A stretch of 64,000 nucleotides of DNA from JADLGL01 sp963667605 (GCA_963667605.2 CAXXUZ010000003.1:1736001-1800000); one strand, 5' to 3'; numbered from the stretch's first letter, positions 43,545 through 52,844 are shown. Notes: generated by a model not told the origin, from the sequence alone. A program made the numbers and translations.

Positions 43545-44113
43545 GAAAGGAAGGGACGCTGGTTGCTCCTGCGCCTCATGGCGCCATCGATCCGATGACC
43601 GGCCAGTTGGTCGGCGCGGATGATCCGATGTTCCGCGAAGTCAACGCCGAATTGGCGGACAAGGGCTTTCTGGTTACAGCGACGGACGATCTGATCAATT
43701 GGGCCCGTACCGGCTCGTTGATGTGGATGACCTTCGGGCTTGCCTGCTGCGCGGTCGAAATGATGCAGCTTTCAATGCCGCGCTACGACGCTGAGCGGTT
43801 CGGCTTCGCGCCTCGTGCCTCGCCGCGCCAATCGGATGTGATGATCGTCGCCGGAACCTTGACAAACAAAATGGCGCCCGCGCTGCGAAAAGTTTACGAC
43901 CAGATGCCGGAGCCACGATACGTCATCTCGATGGGCTCTTGCGCCAATGGCGGCGGCTACTACCATTATTCTTATGCCGTCGTCCGAGGCTGCGACCGGA
44001 TCGTGCCGGTCGACATCTATGTGCCGGGCTGTCCGCCGACTGCCGAAGCGCTGCTCTATGGCGTGCTGCTGCTTCAGCGCAAGATCCGGCGCACCGGAAC
44101 CATAGAGCGCTAG
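43535..44113 (+). CDS. nuoB: NADH-quinone oxidoreductase subunit B
   Basis: NuoB carries cluster N2, which passes electrons to quinone. Ligand motifs are the tandem Cys in FGLACCAVEMM and the Cys residues of MGSCANGGGYYHYSYAVVRG and VYVPGCPP-like YVPGCPPTAEALLYG. The product has 192 residues with a short variable N-terminal segment. A GTG at 43535, inside the end of nuoA, is the start; a TTG at 43541 is possible. Confidence 0.96.
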   Translation: MGLRKEGTLVAPAPHGAIDPMTGQLVGADDPMFREVNAELADKGFLVTATDDLINWARTGSLMWMTFGLACCAVEMMQLSMPRYDAERFGFAPRASPRQSDVMIVAGTLTNKMAPALRKVYDQMPEPRYVISMGSCANGGGYYHYSYAVVRGCDRIVPVDIYVPGCPPTAEALLYGVLLLQRKIRRTGTIER

Positions 44114-44130
44114 GCACTCAGAGGGACACC

Positions 44131-44733
44131 ATGGAGGAAAGTCTCGTTGAGATCGCCGAGGCACTGCAAGCGACGCATCCAAGCGTGGCGCCGAAATGCG
44201 TGATCGCGAACGGAGAATTGACGGTCACGATCGGCGCCGGCGACCTTGTGCAGATGATGCGGACGCTGCGCGACGATCCGAAGCTCGCTTTCGTCTGTCT
44301 GATCGATATTTGCGGTGTGGATTGGCCGAACCGCGAACAGCGTTTCGAGATCGTCTACCATCTGCTCAGCCCGACCCAGAATCTGCGGATAAGGGTCAAG
44401 GTAGCGACCGACGAAGCGACGCAGGTACCGTCGCTGGTCGACGTTTTCTCGGCCGCGGATTGGTATGAGCGCGAGGTGTACGATTTCTACGGCGTCTTTT
44501 TCAGCGGCCATCCCGATCTAAGGCGGATCCTGACCGATTACGGGTTCGAGGGCTACCCGCTTCGGAAGGACTTTCCGCTGACCGGCTATGTTGAGGTCCA
44601 TTATGACGACCAGCAGAGGCGGGTTGTCTATGATCGGGTCCACCTGCCGCAGGAATATCGCGATTTCGATTTCCTCTCGCCCTGGGAGGGCACAGACTAT
44701 TTGCTGCCGGGCGACGAAAAGAAGAGCAATTAG
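44131..44733 (+). CDS. nuoC: NADH-quinone oxidoreductase subunit C
   Basis: NuoC is a peripheral-arm subunit of complex I. The 200-residue product has the 30-kDa subunit signature EREVYDFYGVFFSGHPDLRR and ILTDYGFEGYPLRKDFPLTG. It is separate from NuoD, unlike the fused gene in E. coli. ATG 44131 follows GAGGGA. An upstream extension of the same frame overlaps nuoB and is not coding. Confidence 0.96.
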   Translation: MEESLVEIAEALQATHPSVAPKCVIANGELTVTIGAGDLVQMMRTLRDDPKLAFVCLIDICGVDWPNREQRFEIVYHLLSPTQNLRIRVKVATDEATQVPSLVDVFSAADWYEREVYDFYGVFFSGHPDLRRILTDYGFEGYPLRKDFPLTGYVEVHYDDQQRRVVYDRVHLPQEYRDFDFLSPWEGTDYLLPGDEKKSN

Positions 44734-44738
44734 GCGCG

Positions 44739-45929
44739 ATGGCCGAGACCGACGTTCGCAATTTCACCATTAATTTCGGACCGCAGCACCCGGCGGCGCA
44801 CGGTGTTCTGCGGCTGGTGCTGGAACTCGATGGTGAGCTCGTCGAGCGCGTCGATCCACATATCGGCCTGCTTCACCGTGGGACTGAAAAACTCATAGAA
44901 TCAAAGACTTATCTTCAGGCTCTGCCCTATTTTGACCGGCTTGATTATGTCGCGCCGATGAACCAGGAGCACGCCTGGGCGATTGCCATAGAACGGCTAT
45001 TGGAAATTGAGATCCCCTATCGTGGGCAACTGATCCGGGTGCTCTATTCCGAAATTGGCCGTCTCCTGTCGCACCTCCTCAATGTGACTACGCAGGCGAT
45101 GGATGTCGGCGCGCTGACGCCGCCGCTTTGGGGCTTCGAAGAGCGCGAGAAGCTAATGGTGTTCTATGAGCGCGCCTCCGGGAGCCGGATGCATGCGGCT
45201 TATTTTCGCCCTGGCGGTGTCCATCAGGACCTGCCGCAGCCGCTGATCGACGATATCGGCGCTTTCTGCGATCCCTGTCTCAAGGTGATCGGCGACATCG
45301 ACTCGCTTCTCACCGGCAATCGCATCTTCAAGCAGCGCAATGTTGATATCGGCGTGGTTGACCTCGCCGATGCATGGCGCAGGGGATTCTCCGGCGTGAT
45401 GGTCAGAGGCTCAGGCGCGGCTTGGGACCTTCGCCGGGCACAGCCCTATGAATGCTATTCCGACCTCGAATTCGACATTCCAGTCGGCAAAAACGGCGAT
45501 TGTTACGACCGCTATCTGATCCGCATGGAAGAGATGCGGCAATCGATCGGGATCATGAAGCAATGTGTGGAGCTGCTGTCGTCCCCCAAGGGCGCCGGTC
45601 CGGTGTCCACGCTCGATGGCAAGGTGGTGCCGCCGAAGCGGCCTGAGATGAAGCGGTCGATGGAATCGCTAATTCACCATTTCAAGCTCTACACAGAGGG
45701 CTTCCGCGTTCCGGAGGGCGAAGTCTATGCCGCCGTTGAGGCGCCCAAGGGCGAATTCGGGGTCTACCTCGTCTCCGACGGTTCCAATCGGCCATATCGC
45801 TGCAAAATCAGAGCGCCCGGCTTTCCGCATCTCGCGGCTATGGACACGCTCACCAAAGGTCACATGCTGGCAGACGTATCGGCGATACTGGGCTCAATCG
45901 ATGTCGTTTTCGGGGAGGTCGATCGATGA
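44739..45929 (+). CDS. nuoD: NADH-quinone oxidoreductase subunit D
   Basis: NuoD (49-kDa subunit) forms the quinone-reduction site with NuoB. The 396-residue protein contains FGPQHPAAHGVLRLVLELDG, the conserved His-rich HIGLLHRGTEKLIESKTYLQ and LLNVTTQAMDVGALTP, plus RAPGFPHLAAMDTLTKGHML. The C-terminal DVVFGEVDR is the usual end. It overlaps nuoE by four bases (ATGA). Confidence 0.97.
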   Translation: MAETDVRNFTINFGPQHPAAHGVLRLVLELDGELVERVDPHIGLLHRGTEKLIESKTYLQALPYFDRLDYVAPMNQEHAWAIAIERLLEIEIPYRGQLIRVLYSEIGRLLSHLLNVTTQAMDVGALTPPLWGFEEREKLMVFYERASGSRMHAAYFRPGGVHQDLPQPLIDDIGAFCDPCLKVIGDIDSLLTGNRIFKQRNVDIGVVDLADAWRRGFSGVMVRGSGAAWDLRRAQPYECYSDLEFDIPVGKNGDCYDRYLIRMEEMRQSIGIMKQCVELLSSPKGAGPVSTLDGKVVPPKRPEMKRSMESLIHHFKLYTEGFRVPEGEVYAAVEAPKGEFGVYLVSDGSNRPYRCKIRAPGFPHLAAMDTLTKGHMLADVSAILGSIDVVFGEVDR

Positions 45930-46810
45930 GCGTTCGACGTTTGGCCGAGGAGCAGCCGGAGAGCTTCGCTTTCACGGCGGAAAACCGCGCGCTGGCGGAG
46001 CGCGAAGTCAGCAAATACCCTCCCGGACGGCAATACTCAGCGGTGATTGGCCTGCTCTGGCAGGCGCAATTACAGCATGGCGGATGGCTCCCCGAGCCGG
46101 CCATCCGGCATGTCGCCGAGATGCTCGACATGCCCTATATCAGCGTGCTCGAGATTGCGACCTTCTACACCATGTTCACTCTCGCGCCGGTCGGGCGAAA
46201 GGCGCATATCCAGGTCTGCGGTACGACGCCGTGCATGCTTCGCGGGGCCGAGGAACTGAAGCGGATTTGCCGCGAGCGCATCCATCCGGAGCAGTACCAC
46301 CTATCCAAGGAGGGCGATTTCTCCTGGGCTGAAATCGAATGCGCCGGGGCTTGCGTCAATGCGCCGATGGTGCAGATCGATTCGGACACCTTCGAGGATC
46401 TGACCCCGGAGAGTTTCAGTCAGCTTATCGACAAAATTGTCGCCGGCGGCCAGATGACGCCGGGGCCGCAGCTCGATCGACATTTCTCCGAGCCGGCCGG
46501 CGGAGCGACGACACTGACCGATCCGTCGCTCTATCGCGGTGGCGAAGGCCGGAAAGCGACAGTCAAAGAGCCAGAACCGCAATCAGAAGTGGCTTCGGAC
46601 GATCTAAAGCAGATATCCGGTGTCGGGCCGAAGCTGGCGGAGAAGCTGAATGCCCTCGGCATCCGGCGGCTTGAGCAAATCGCGGCGTGGACCTCCGAGG
46701 ACATCGCTAGGGTCGATGATCAACTCAAATTCCGCGGTCGGATCTCACGGGACAATTGGGTCGGTCAGGCCAATGCTATGGCGTCCCCGAAGCGCGGCGA
46801 AGAGAGCTAG
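45926..46810 (+). CDS. nuoE: NADH-quinone oxidoreductase subunit E with C-terminal HhH extension
   Basis: NuoE binds the 2Fe-2S cluster N1a in the NADH module. Ligands are CGTTPC (two Cys five apart) and CAGAC. The core covers about residues 1-185. The protein is 294 residues long because of a linker and a C-terminal domain with LKQISGVGPKLAEKLNALGI and RRLEQIAAWTSEDIARVDDQ. This helix-hairpin-helix-like module is also found attached to NuoE or stand-alone in other alphaproteobacteria. Its role in complex I is unknown. Confidence 0.95.
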   Translation: MSVRRLAEEQPESFAFTAENRALAEREVSKYPPGRQYSAVIGLLWQAQLQHGGWLPEPAIRHVAEMLDMPYISVLEIATFYTMFTLAPVGRKAHIQVCGTTPCMLRGAEELKRICRERIHPEQYHLSKEGDFSWAEIECAGACVNAPMVQIDSDTFEDLTPESFSQLIDKIVAGGQMTPGPQLDRHFSEPAGGATTLTDPSLYRGGEGRKATVKEPEPQSEVASDDLKQISGVGPKLAEKLNALGIRRLEQIAAWTSEDIARVDDQLKFRGRISRDNWVGQANAMASPKRGEES

Positions 46811-46813
46811 CTT

Positions 46814-48115
46814 ATGCTTGCCGACGAGGATCGCATCTTCACCAATCTTTATGGCCGACATGATTGGCAGCTCGCAGGCGCCCGGGCGCGCGGGTCTTGG
46901 GACGGTACCAAGGCGATTTTGGAACGCGGTCGCGACGGGATCATCGGTCAGATTAAGGCCAGCGGTCTTCGAGGCCGCGGTGGCGCCGGGTTCCCGACCG
47001 GGCTGAAATGGTCGTTTATGCCGAAGGAGATCGGCGATCGACCGCACTATCTAGTTGTTAATGCTGACGAATCAGAGCCAGGCACCTGCAAGGACCGCGA
47101 GATCATGCGGCACGATCCGCATATACTCGTCGAAGGTTGCCTGGTCGCCGGTTTCTCGATGGGTGCCAGGGCCGCCTACATCTATGTTCGCGGCGAATTC
47201 TTTCGCGAGGCGGAAAGGCTGCAGGCGGCGGTCGACGAGGCGTATGACGCCAAGCTGATCGGCAAGAACAATGTCCATGGCTGGGATTTCGATGTCTATC
47301 TTCACCGCGGCGCTGGCGCCTATATCTGCGGCGAGGAAACAGCGCTGCTGGAATCGCTGGAAGGCAAGAAGGGCCTGCCGCGGCTGAAGCCGCCATTCCC
47401 GGCCAATGTCGGGTTGTGGGGATGTCCGACCACGGTTGCAAATGTCGAATCGGTGGCGGTGGCGCCGGAGATCATGCGCCGCGGCGGCGATTGGTTCGCC
47501 GGAATCGGCCGGCCGAACAACACTGGCACCAAGCTGTTTTGCATCTCAGGCCATGTCGAACGGCCCTGCACCGTCGAAGAGGCGATGAGCGTTCCGTTGC
47601 GTGAGTTGGTCGAGACCCATTGCGGCGGTGTCCGAGGCGGCTGGGATAATTTGTACGCGGTGATCCCGGGCGGTGCTTCGGTGCCGGTGCTTCCGGCCGA
47701 ACAATGCCAGGATCTGCCGATGGATTTCGACTCGCTGAAGGAGCTCAAATCCGGCCTTGGCACCGCCGCGGTTATCGTCATGGACAAGTCCACCGATATC
47801 ATCCGCGCGATTGCACGGCTTTCATATTTCTACAAGCATGAGAGTTGTGGCCAATGCACCCCATGCCGTGAAGGAACCGGGTGGATGTGGCGGGTGCTGG
47901 AGCGGATGGCGTGTGGAGAGGCCCATAAGCGTGAGATCGACATGCTTCTTGAGGTCACCTATCAAGTCGAGGGGCACACGATTTGTGCACTGGGCGATGG
48001 TGCAGCTTGGCCGATCCAAGGTTTGATACGGCATTTCAGGTATGTGATCGAGGACCGGATCGACCAATATTCGGCACAGCCGGCGGCCGATCCGGTGCTG
48101 GTGGCGGCGGAATAG
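46814..48115 (+). CDS. nuoF: NADH-quinone oxidoreductase subunit F
   Basis: NuoF binds NADH, FMN and cluster N3. The 433-residue protein has the nucleotide site GLRGRGGAGFPTGLKW and YLVVNADESEPGTCKDREIM, the FMN-side YICGEETALLESLEGKKGLP and the cluster ligands ESCGQCTPCREGTGWM with a later Cys in TICALGDG. It starts three bases after nuoE. Confidence 0.97.
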   Translation: MLADEDRIFTNLYGRHDWQLAGARARGSWDGTKAILERGRDGIIGQIKASGLRGRGGAGFPTGLKWSFMPKEIGDRPHYLVVNADESEPGTCKDREIMRHDPHILVEGCLVAGFSMGARAAYIYVRGEFFREAERLQAAVDEAYDAKLIGKNNVHGWDFDVYLHRGAGAYICGEETALLESLEGKKGLPRLKPPFPANVGLWGCPTTVANVESVAVAPEIMRRGGDWFAGIGRPNNTGTKLFCISGHVERPCTVEEAMSVPLRELVETHCGGVRGGWDNLYAVIPGGASVPVLPAEQCQDLPMDFDSLKELKSGLGTAAVIVMDKSTDIIRAIARLSYFYKHESCGQCTPCREGTGWMWRVLERMACGEAHKREIDMLLEVTYQVEGHTICALGDGAAWPIQGLIRHFRYVIEDRIDQYSAQPAADPVLVAAE

Positions 48116-48125
48116 GGGGAGCGAT

Positions 48126-48371
48126 ATGGCCGGCGAGCCGGAGAGCATTGCGCTGAGCTATGCGTGGCGCCTCGACGAAAAGGTCGATCGCATCACCGAA
48201 ACGGTGGGCGAGTTGAAGGCCCGCATGGTGGCCGTGGCCGAACAGCTGGCTGGGTTGGGGCAGGAAGTGGCCGGTGTGAGTCGGAGGATCGATGGTGTCG
48301 AGGCTCGCCTCGTGCGCATCGAGGAACGGCTGGACTTGGCCGAAAATGCCGGGGTGATGGGATCCGAATGA
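48126..48371 (+). CDS. Small coiled-coil protein between nuoF and nuoG
   Basis: The 81-residue product is unrecognised. It has a short head (MAGEPESIALSYAWRLDEK) and then a long amphipathic helix with heptad-like spacing (VDRITETVGELKARMVAVAE, VSRRIDGVEARLVRIEERLD), probably a coiled coil. Its stop overlaps the nuoG start by four bases (ATGA) and its start follows the nuoF stop closely, so it is cotranscribed and probably translated. Many alphaproteobacterial nuo operons have extra small genes at this or nearby places. It could help complex I assembly, but nothing in the sequence proves this. Confidence 0.6.
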   Translation: MAGEPESIALSYAWRLDEKVDRITETVGELKARMVAVAEQLAGLGQEVAGVSRRIDGVEARLVRIEERLDLAENAGVMGSE

Positions 48372-50455
48372 CTGTTCTGAACATCAACGGCAGAGAGATC
48401 GACATTCCGTCGGACTACACGCTGCTTCAAGCGTGTGAGGAAGCTGGGGCTGAGGTGCCGCGTTTTTGCTTCCATGAGCGGCTGTCAATCGCCGGCAATT
48501 GCCGCATGTGTCTGGTCGAACTGAAGGGTGCGCCGAAGCCAATCGCCTCCTGCGCCTGGGGCGTTCGTGATTGCCGGCCGGGACCCAATGGCGAGCCGCC
48601 GGAGGTCTTGACCCGCTCGCCGTTGGTCAAGAAGGCGCGCGAAGGCGTGATGGAGTTCTTGCTGATCAACCATCCGCTGGATTGCCCGATCTGCGATCAG
48701 GGCGGCGAGTGTGACCTTCAAGATCAGGCGATGGCCTACGGCATCGACCACAATCGCTACGCCGAGAACAAGCGAGCGGTGGAGGACAAATATCTCGGAC
48801 CGCTGGTCGAGACGTCGATGAATCGCTGCATCCATTGCACGCGCTGTGTTCGCTTTTCAGCAGAAGTAGCCGGCGTCAACGAACTTGGCGCGACCGGCCG
48901 CGGCGAGGACATGGAGATCACGACCTATCTCGAATCGGCGATGTCTTCCGAGCTCCAGGGCAATGTCATCGATCTTTGCCCAGTGGGAGCGTTGACCTCG
49001 AAGCCCTATGCGTTTCAGGCGCGGCCCTGGGAATTGGTCAAGACCGAGACCATCGATGCGATGGATGCGGTTGGGTCCAACATTCGCGTCGATACCCGAG
49101 GCCGCGAGGTGATGCGGGTCCTGCCGCGTCTGCATGAGGGCGTGAACGAGGAGTGGATCTCCGACAAGACGCGATTCATTTGGGACGGGCTGCGTACACA
49201 GCGGCTTGACCGCCCCTATGTCCGCATTCGAAAGCTGAAGCCGGCAGATTGGAGCCGAGCTTTCGCCGTGATCGTGAAAGCGGTGGGGCGGACATCGGGG
49301 CAGCGGATCGGGGCGATTGCAGGCGATCTTGCGACTGCGGAAGAAATATTCGCACTGAAATTGCTGATGGTCTCACTGGGCTCGGCAAATATAGACTGCC
49401 GCCAGGATGGCGCGACGCTCGATCCCGCGCTTGGCCGCGCCAGCTATCTGTTCAATCCGACCATCGCCGGCATTGAAGACGCCGACGCGGTGGTGATCAT
49501 CGGTTCCGATCCGCGGCACGAAGCACCGATCGTCAACGCCCGCATTCGTAAGCGCTGGCGGATGGGAGATCTGCCGATCGCGCTGATCGGCCAGCCGGTC
49601 GACCTCACCTATCCTTATGAGTATCTGGGCGACGGGCCGGCAGCGCTGGCCGGCGTTGGCGACGGCGAGGGCGATTTCTCCGATGTATTGAAGGCCGCGA
49701 AACGGCCCGTGATCCTGGTTGGGCAGGCGGCGGTGGCTCGTGCCGACGGTGCGGCTGTGCTCCGCGAGGCCGTAAGATTGGCCACTGCGGGCGAGCGCGA
49801 CGACGGCTGGAATGGATTGGCTGTTTTGCACGGTGCCGCCGGGCGCGTCGGCGGCCTCGATGTAGGTTTCGTTCCGGGTACGGGCGGCCATGATGTCGGC
49901 GGTATGATTGAGGCGGCGGGCGCCGGTGGGCTTGATGTTCTATTCCTGCTTGGCGCCGACGAAATCGATATGAACGCGCTCGGCAAGACCTTCGTGGTCT
50001 ATATCGGTAGTCATGGAGATGCCGGGGCGTACCGGGCCGACGTGGTGCTGCCGGGCGCTGCCTATACCGAGAAGTTCGGGACGCTGGTCAACACAGAAGG
50101 CCGGGTGCAGCGGCTGAAACGTGCCGCTTTCCCGCCCGGCGAGGCACGTGAGGATTGGGCGATCCTCCGCGCGCTCTCCGATGTTCTCGGCCACAAATTG
50201 CCGTTCGATTCGCTCGCCGAATTGCGGGCGCAGCTGTTCGCCGAGCACCCGCATTTGGCAAAGGCGGACAGTGTGGCGATGGTCGGTCCGGAGTCGCTGG
50301 AGGCGCTCCTCGGCGTGAAGGGAGCGATCGGCCCGGCGCCGTTTGGGACGGCTGTCGCCGATTTCTATCTCACCAACCCGATTGCCCGGGCTTCGGCGGT
50401 GATGGCCGAATGCTCCGCGCTCGCCGCGGGCCGGCTAGCCGAGGCGGCGGAGTAG
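48368..50455 (+). CDS. nuoG: NADH-quinone oxidoreductase subunit G
   Basis: NuoG carries several iron-sulfur clusters of the peripheral arm. The 695-residue product opens with an adrenodoxin-like 2Fe-2S domain (CEEAGAEVPRFCFHERLSIA, GNCRMCLVEL). Next come CPICDQGGECDLQDQAMAYG and the 4Fe-4S segment NRCIHCTRCVRFSAEVAGVN. A molybdopterin-oxidoreductase-like domain follows, which in complex I is no longer catalytic. ATG 48368 is selected because the family start MTVLNINGREIDIPSD lies there. A longer frame from 48164 overlaps the coiled-coil gene. Confidence 0.96.
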   Translation: MTVLNINGREIDIPSDYTLLQACEEAGAEVPRFCFHERLSIAGNCRMCLVELKGAPKPIASCAWGVRDCRPGPNGEPPEVLTRSPLVKKAREGVMEFLLINHPLDCPICDQGGECDLQDQAMAYGIDHNRYAENKRAVEDKYLGPLVETSMNRCIHCTRCVRFSAEVAGVNELGATGRGEDMEITTYLESAMSSELQGNVIDLCPVGALTSKPYAFQARPWELVKTETIDAMDAVGSNIRVDTRGREVMRVLPRLHEGVNEEWISDKTRFIWDGLRTQRLDRPYVRIRKLKPADWSRAFAVIVKAVGRTSGQRIGAIAGDLATAEEIFALKLLMVSLGSANIDCRQDGATLDPALGRASYLFNPTIAGIEDADAVVIIGSDPRHEAPIVNARIRKRWRMGDLPIALIGQPVDLTYPYEYLGDGPAALAGVGDGEGDFSDVLKAAKRPVILVGQAAVARADGAAVLREAVRLATAGERDDGWNGLAVLHGAAGRVGGLDVGFVPGTGGHDVGGMIEAAGAGGLDVLFLLGADEIDMNALGKTFVVYIGSHGDAGAYRADVVLPGAAYTEKFGTLVNTEGRVQRLKRAAFPPGEAREDWAILRALSDVLGHKLPFDSLAELRAQLFAEHPHLAKADSVAMVGPESLEALLGVKGAIGPAPFGTAVADFYLTNPIARASAVMAECSALAAGRLAEAAE

Positions 50456-50458
50456 TCG

Positions 50459-51502
50459 ATGAGTTTCTGGGAAGAGTATTTCTGGCCCGGAGTGGTCATG
50501 GCGCTGCAGGCGGCGGCGGTGATGGTTGCGCTGTTGGTGATCATCGCCTTCCTGCTCTACGCCGACCGCAAGGTCTGGGCGGCAGTGCAAATGCGCCGGG
50601 GGCCGAATGTGGTTGGGCCATGGGGCCTGTTGCAATCCTTCGCCGACCTCCTGAAGTTTGTCGTCAAGGAGCCGATCATCCCGTCTGGCGCCAACAAGGG
50701 TGTGTTCCTGCTGGCGCCATTGGTGGCGACCGTGCTGGCACTAGCCGCCTGGGCGGTAGTTCCGCTCGACCTTAATTGGGTCATCGCCGACATCAATGTC
50801 GGTATCCTCTATCTCTTTGCGATCTCCTCGCTCGGCGTCTACGGCGTGATCATGGGCGGCTGGGCGTCGAACTCGAAATATCCGTTCCTTGGTGCGCTTC
50901 GTTCAGCGGCGCAGATGGTCTCATATGAGGTCTCAATTGGTTTCGTGCTGATCACCGTGCTGCTCGTCGTCGGTTCGCTCAACCTTACCGAGATTGTGCT
51001 GTCGCAGCAGGATGGGATAGGGACCCGAATGGGCCTCGCCCCAAGCCTCCTCGATTGGCATTGGCTGGCGCTGTTGCCGATGTTCGTCGTGTTCTTCGTC
51101 TCGGCGCTGGCGGAGACCAATCGGCCGCCGTTCGATTTGCCGGAGGCGGAATCCGAACTCGTGGCTGGCTTTGCCACTGAGTATTCGTCGACCCCCTATG
51201 TGATGTTCATGCTCGGGGAATATGTCGCCATCGCCATGATGTGCGCCCTCGGCACCATCCTTTTCCTAGGTGGTTGGTTGCCGCCGGTCGACAGCTCGAT
51301 CTTCAATTGGGTGCCCGGCTTCGTCTGGTTTATTCTGAAGACGCTGTTCCTTCTGTTCCTGTTCGCGATGGTCAAGGCTTTCGTGCCGCGCTATCGCTAC
51401 GACCAATTGATGCGGCTCGGCTGGAAGGTGTTCTTGCCTATTTCGCTGGCGATGGTGGTGATCGTTGCCGGCGTCCTGCAACTGACCGGATGGGCGCCAT
51501 GA
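50459..51502 (+). CDS. nuoH: NADH-quinone oxidoreductase subunit H
   Basis: NuoH (ND1) lines the quinone entry chamber at the joint of the two arms of complex I. The 347-residue membrane protein has about eight helices. The conserved loops are VQMRRGPNVVGPWGLLQSFA and the acidic AETNRPPFDLPEAESELVAG, which is the classic ND1 signature. FVPRYRYDQLMRLGWKVFLP follows near the C terminus. It overlaps nuoI by four bases. Confidence 0.97.
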   Translation: MSFWEEYFWPGVVMALQAAAVMVALLVIIAFLLYADRKVWAAVQMRRGPNVVGPWGLLQSFADLLKFVVKEPIIPSGANKGVFLLAPLVATVLALAAWAVVPLDLNWVIADINVGILYLFAISSLGVYGVIMGGWASNSKYPFLGALRSAAQMVSYEVSIGFVLITVLLVVGSLNLTEIVLSQQDGIGTRMGLAPSLLDWHWLALLPMFVVFFVSALAETNRPPFDLPEAESELVAGFATEYSSTPYVMFMLGEYVAIAMMCALGTILFLGGWLPPVDSSIFNWVPGFVWFILKTLFLLFLFAMVKAFVPRYRYDQLMRLGWKVFLPISLAMVVIVAGVLQLTGWAP

Positions 51503-51987
51503 GGCTCGATCAAGCTGCTCGCTCTGTGTTTCTAAGCGAATTCGTCGGCGCGTTTTTCCTCTCGATGCGCTATTTCTTCAGTAAGAAGGTGACGCTGAAC
51601 TATCCCTACGAGAGGGGGCCTCTCAGCCCGCGCTTTCGCGGCGAGCATGTGCTGCGCCGGTACCCAAACGGTGAAGAGCGCTGCATCGCCTGCAAGCTCT
51701 GCGAGGCGATTTGCCCGGCGCAGGCGATCACCATCGAGGCCGGCCCGAGCCGGAATGACGGCACGCGGCGGGCAACGCGTTACGACATCGACATGGTGAA
51801 GTGCATCTATTGTGGTTTCTGCCAGGAGGCATGCCCGGTCGATGCGATCGTCGAGGGGCCTAATTTCGAGTTCGCGACGGAGACGCGAGAAGAGCTTTAC
51901 TTCGACAAGGACAAATTACTGGCGAACGGCGATCGCTGGGAGAGAGAGATCGCCGCAAACATAGCCCGGGACGCTCCGTATCGCTGA
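51499..51987 (+). CDS. nuoI: NADH-quinone oxidoreductase subunit I
   Basis: NuoI holds clusters N6a and N6b. Both ferredoxin-type ligand sets are present: CIACKLCEAICP and CIYCGFCQEACPVDAIVEGP. The 162-residue protein starts at ATG 51499, inside the end of nuoH. A short N-terminal amphipathic region (VFLSEFVGAFFLSMRYFF) probably sits at the membrane surface. Confidence 0.97.
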   Translation: MRLDQAARSVFLSEFVGAFFLSMRYFFSKKVTLNYPYERGPLSPRFRGEHVLRRYPNGEERCIACKLCEAICPAQAITIEAGPSRNDGTRRATRYDIDMVKCIYCGFCQEACPVDAIVEGPNFEFATETREELYFDKDKLLANGDRWEREIAANIARDAPYR

Positions 51988-51992
51988 GGCAT

Positions 51993-52018
51993 AGCGTCCG
52001 GCCGATCGGCTGGACGCT
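51993..52018. repeat. 26-bp hairpin palindrome between nuoI and nuoJ
   Basis: AGCGTCC (51993-51999) and GGACGCT (52012-52018) enclose GGCCGATCGGCT, which itself pairs, giving an almost perfect palindrome with one G-T. It opens the only long gap (242 bp) in the nuo operon. It could protect or end part of the transcript; there is no U-tail. Confidence 0.5.
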
Positions 52019-52229
52019 CCGGTGGGGAGTCACTAAGACACGGGGCTTTCTGGGGGAGGGGCGTGACAGTGCAGATGACGATCGTTCGGCCGCTCCGGTT
52101 CTCCTGGGGTGCTGCTTTGTTGACGAAGGCGACAACGAATCCCCCTAACCCTGTGCTCTGCGCCGACCCCTCACCAGCGTGGAGAGGTGCAAGGCTTGGA
52201 TCTCCGGATCGTTCGGGAGCGCCAGCCTG

Positions 52230-52844
52230 ATGGGTCTCGCCGGAATCTTTTTCTATTTGTTCTCCGCCGTGCTTTTGGCGTCGGGGCTGATGGTGGTGGC
52301 CGCCAAGAATCCGGTCCATTCGGTCCTGTTCCTGATCCTCGCCTTCGTCAATGCGGCCGGCCTTTTCCTCCTGCTCGGGGCCGAGTTCTTGGCGCTGATC
52401 ATGATCATTGTCTATGTCGGCGCGGTCGCGGTCCTGTTCCTGTTCGTGGTGATGATGCTCGATGTGGATTTCGCCGAGCTGAAACAGGGCTTCCTCACCT
52501 ATCTGCCGACCGGCGCTCTGATCGGGGCCGTGCTGCTCGCCGAGATTCTGGTCGTGATCGGGGGAGCGGTGCTCTCGCCTGAAACCATCGCCGGAGCGGC
52601 GGTGCCGATCCCGGAACTTGAGCGAGTCTCGAATACCGAGGCGATCGGCGAGGTGCTGTACACGCGCTATTTATTTTACTTTCAGCTGGCCGGTTTGGTG
52701 CTGCTAGTGGCGATGATCGGCGCGATCGTTCTGACGCTTCGTCATAAGCCAGGCGTCAAGCGCCAGTCGATCGCCGAGCAGGTGGCACGAACACCGGCGG
52801 CGTCGATCGAGGTTAGGAAAGCCGAGCCCGGGAGGGGCGTCTGA
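52230..52844 (+). CDS. nuoJ: NADH-quinone oxidoreductase subunit J
   Basis: NuoJ (ND6) is a membrane subunit that takes part in coupling in complex I. The 204-residue protein has five helices with NPVHSVLFLILAFVNAAGLF and the pi-bulge helix region FLALIMIIVYVGAVAVLFLF. ATG 52230 with GGGAG upstream is used; the frame opens earlier at 52179. The C-terminal tail is hydrophilic (HKPGVKRQSIAEQV). Confidence 0.95.
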   Translation: MGLAGIFFYLFSAVLLASGLMVVAAKNPVHSVLFLILAFVNAAGLFLLLGAEFLALIMIIVYVGAVAVLFLFVVMMLDVDFAELKQGFLTYLPTGALIGAVLLAEILVVIGGAVLSPETIAGAAVPIPELERVSNTEAIGEVLYTRYLFYFQLAGLVLLVAMIGAIVLTLRHKPGVKRQSIAEQVARTPAASIEVRKAEPGRGV

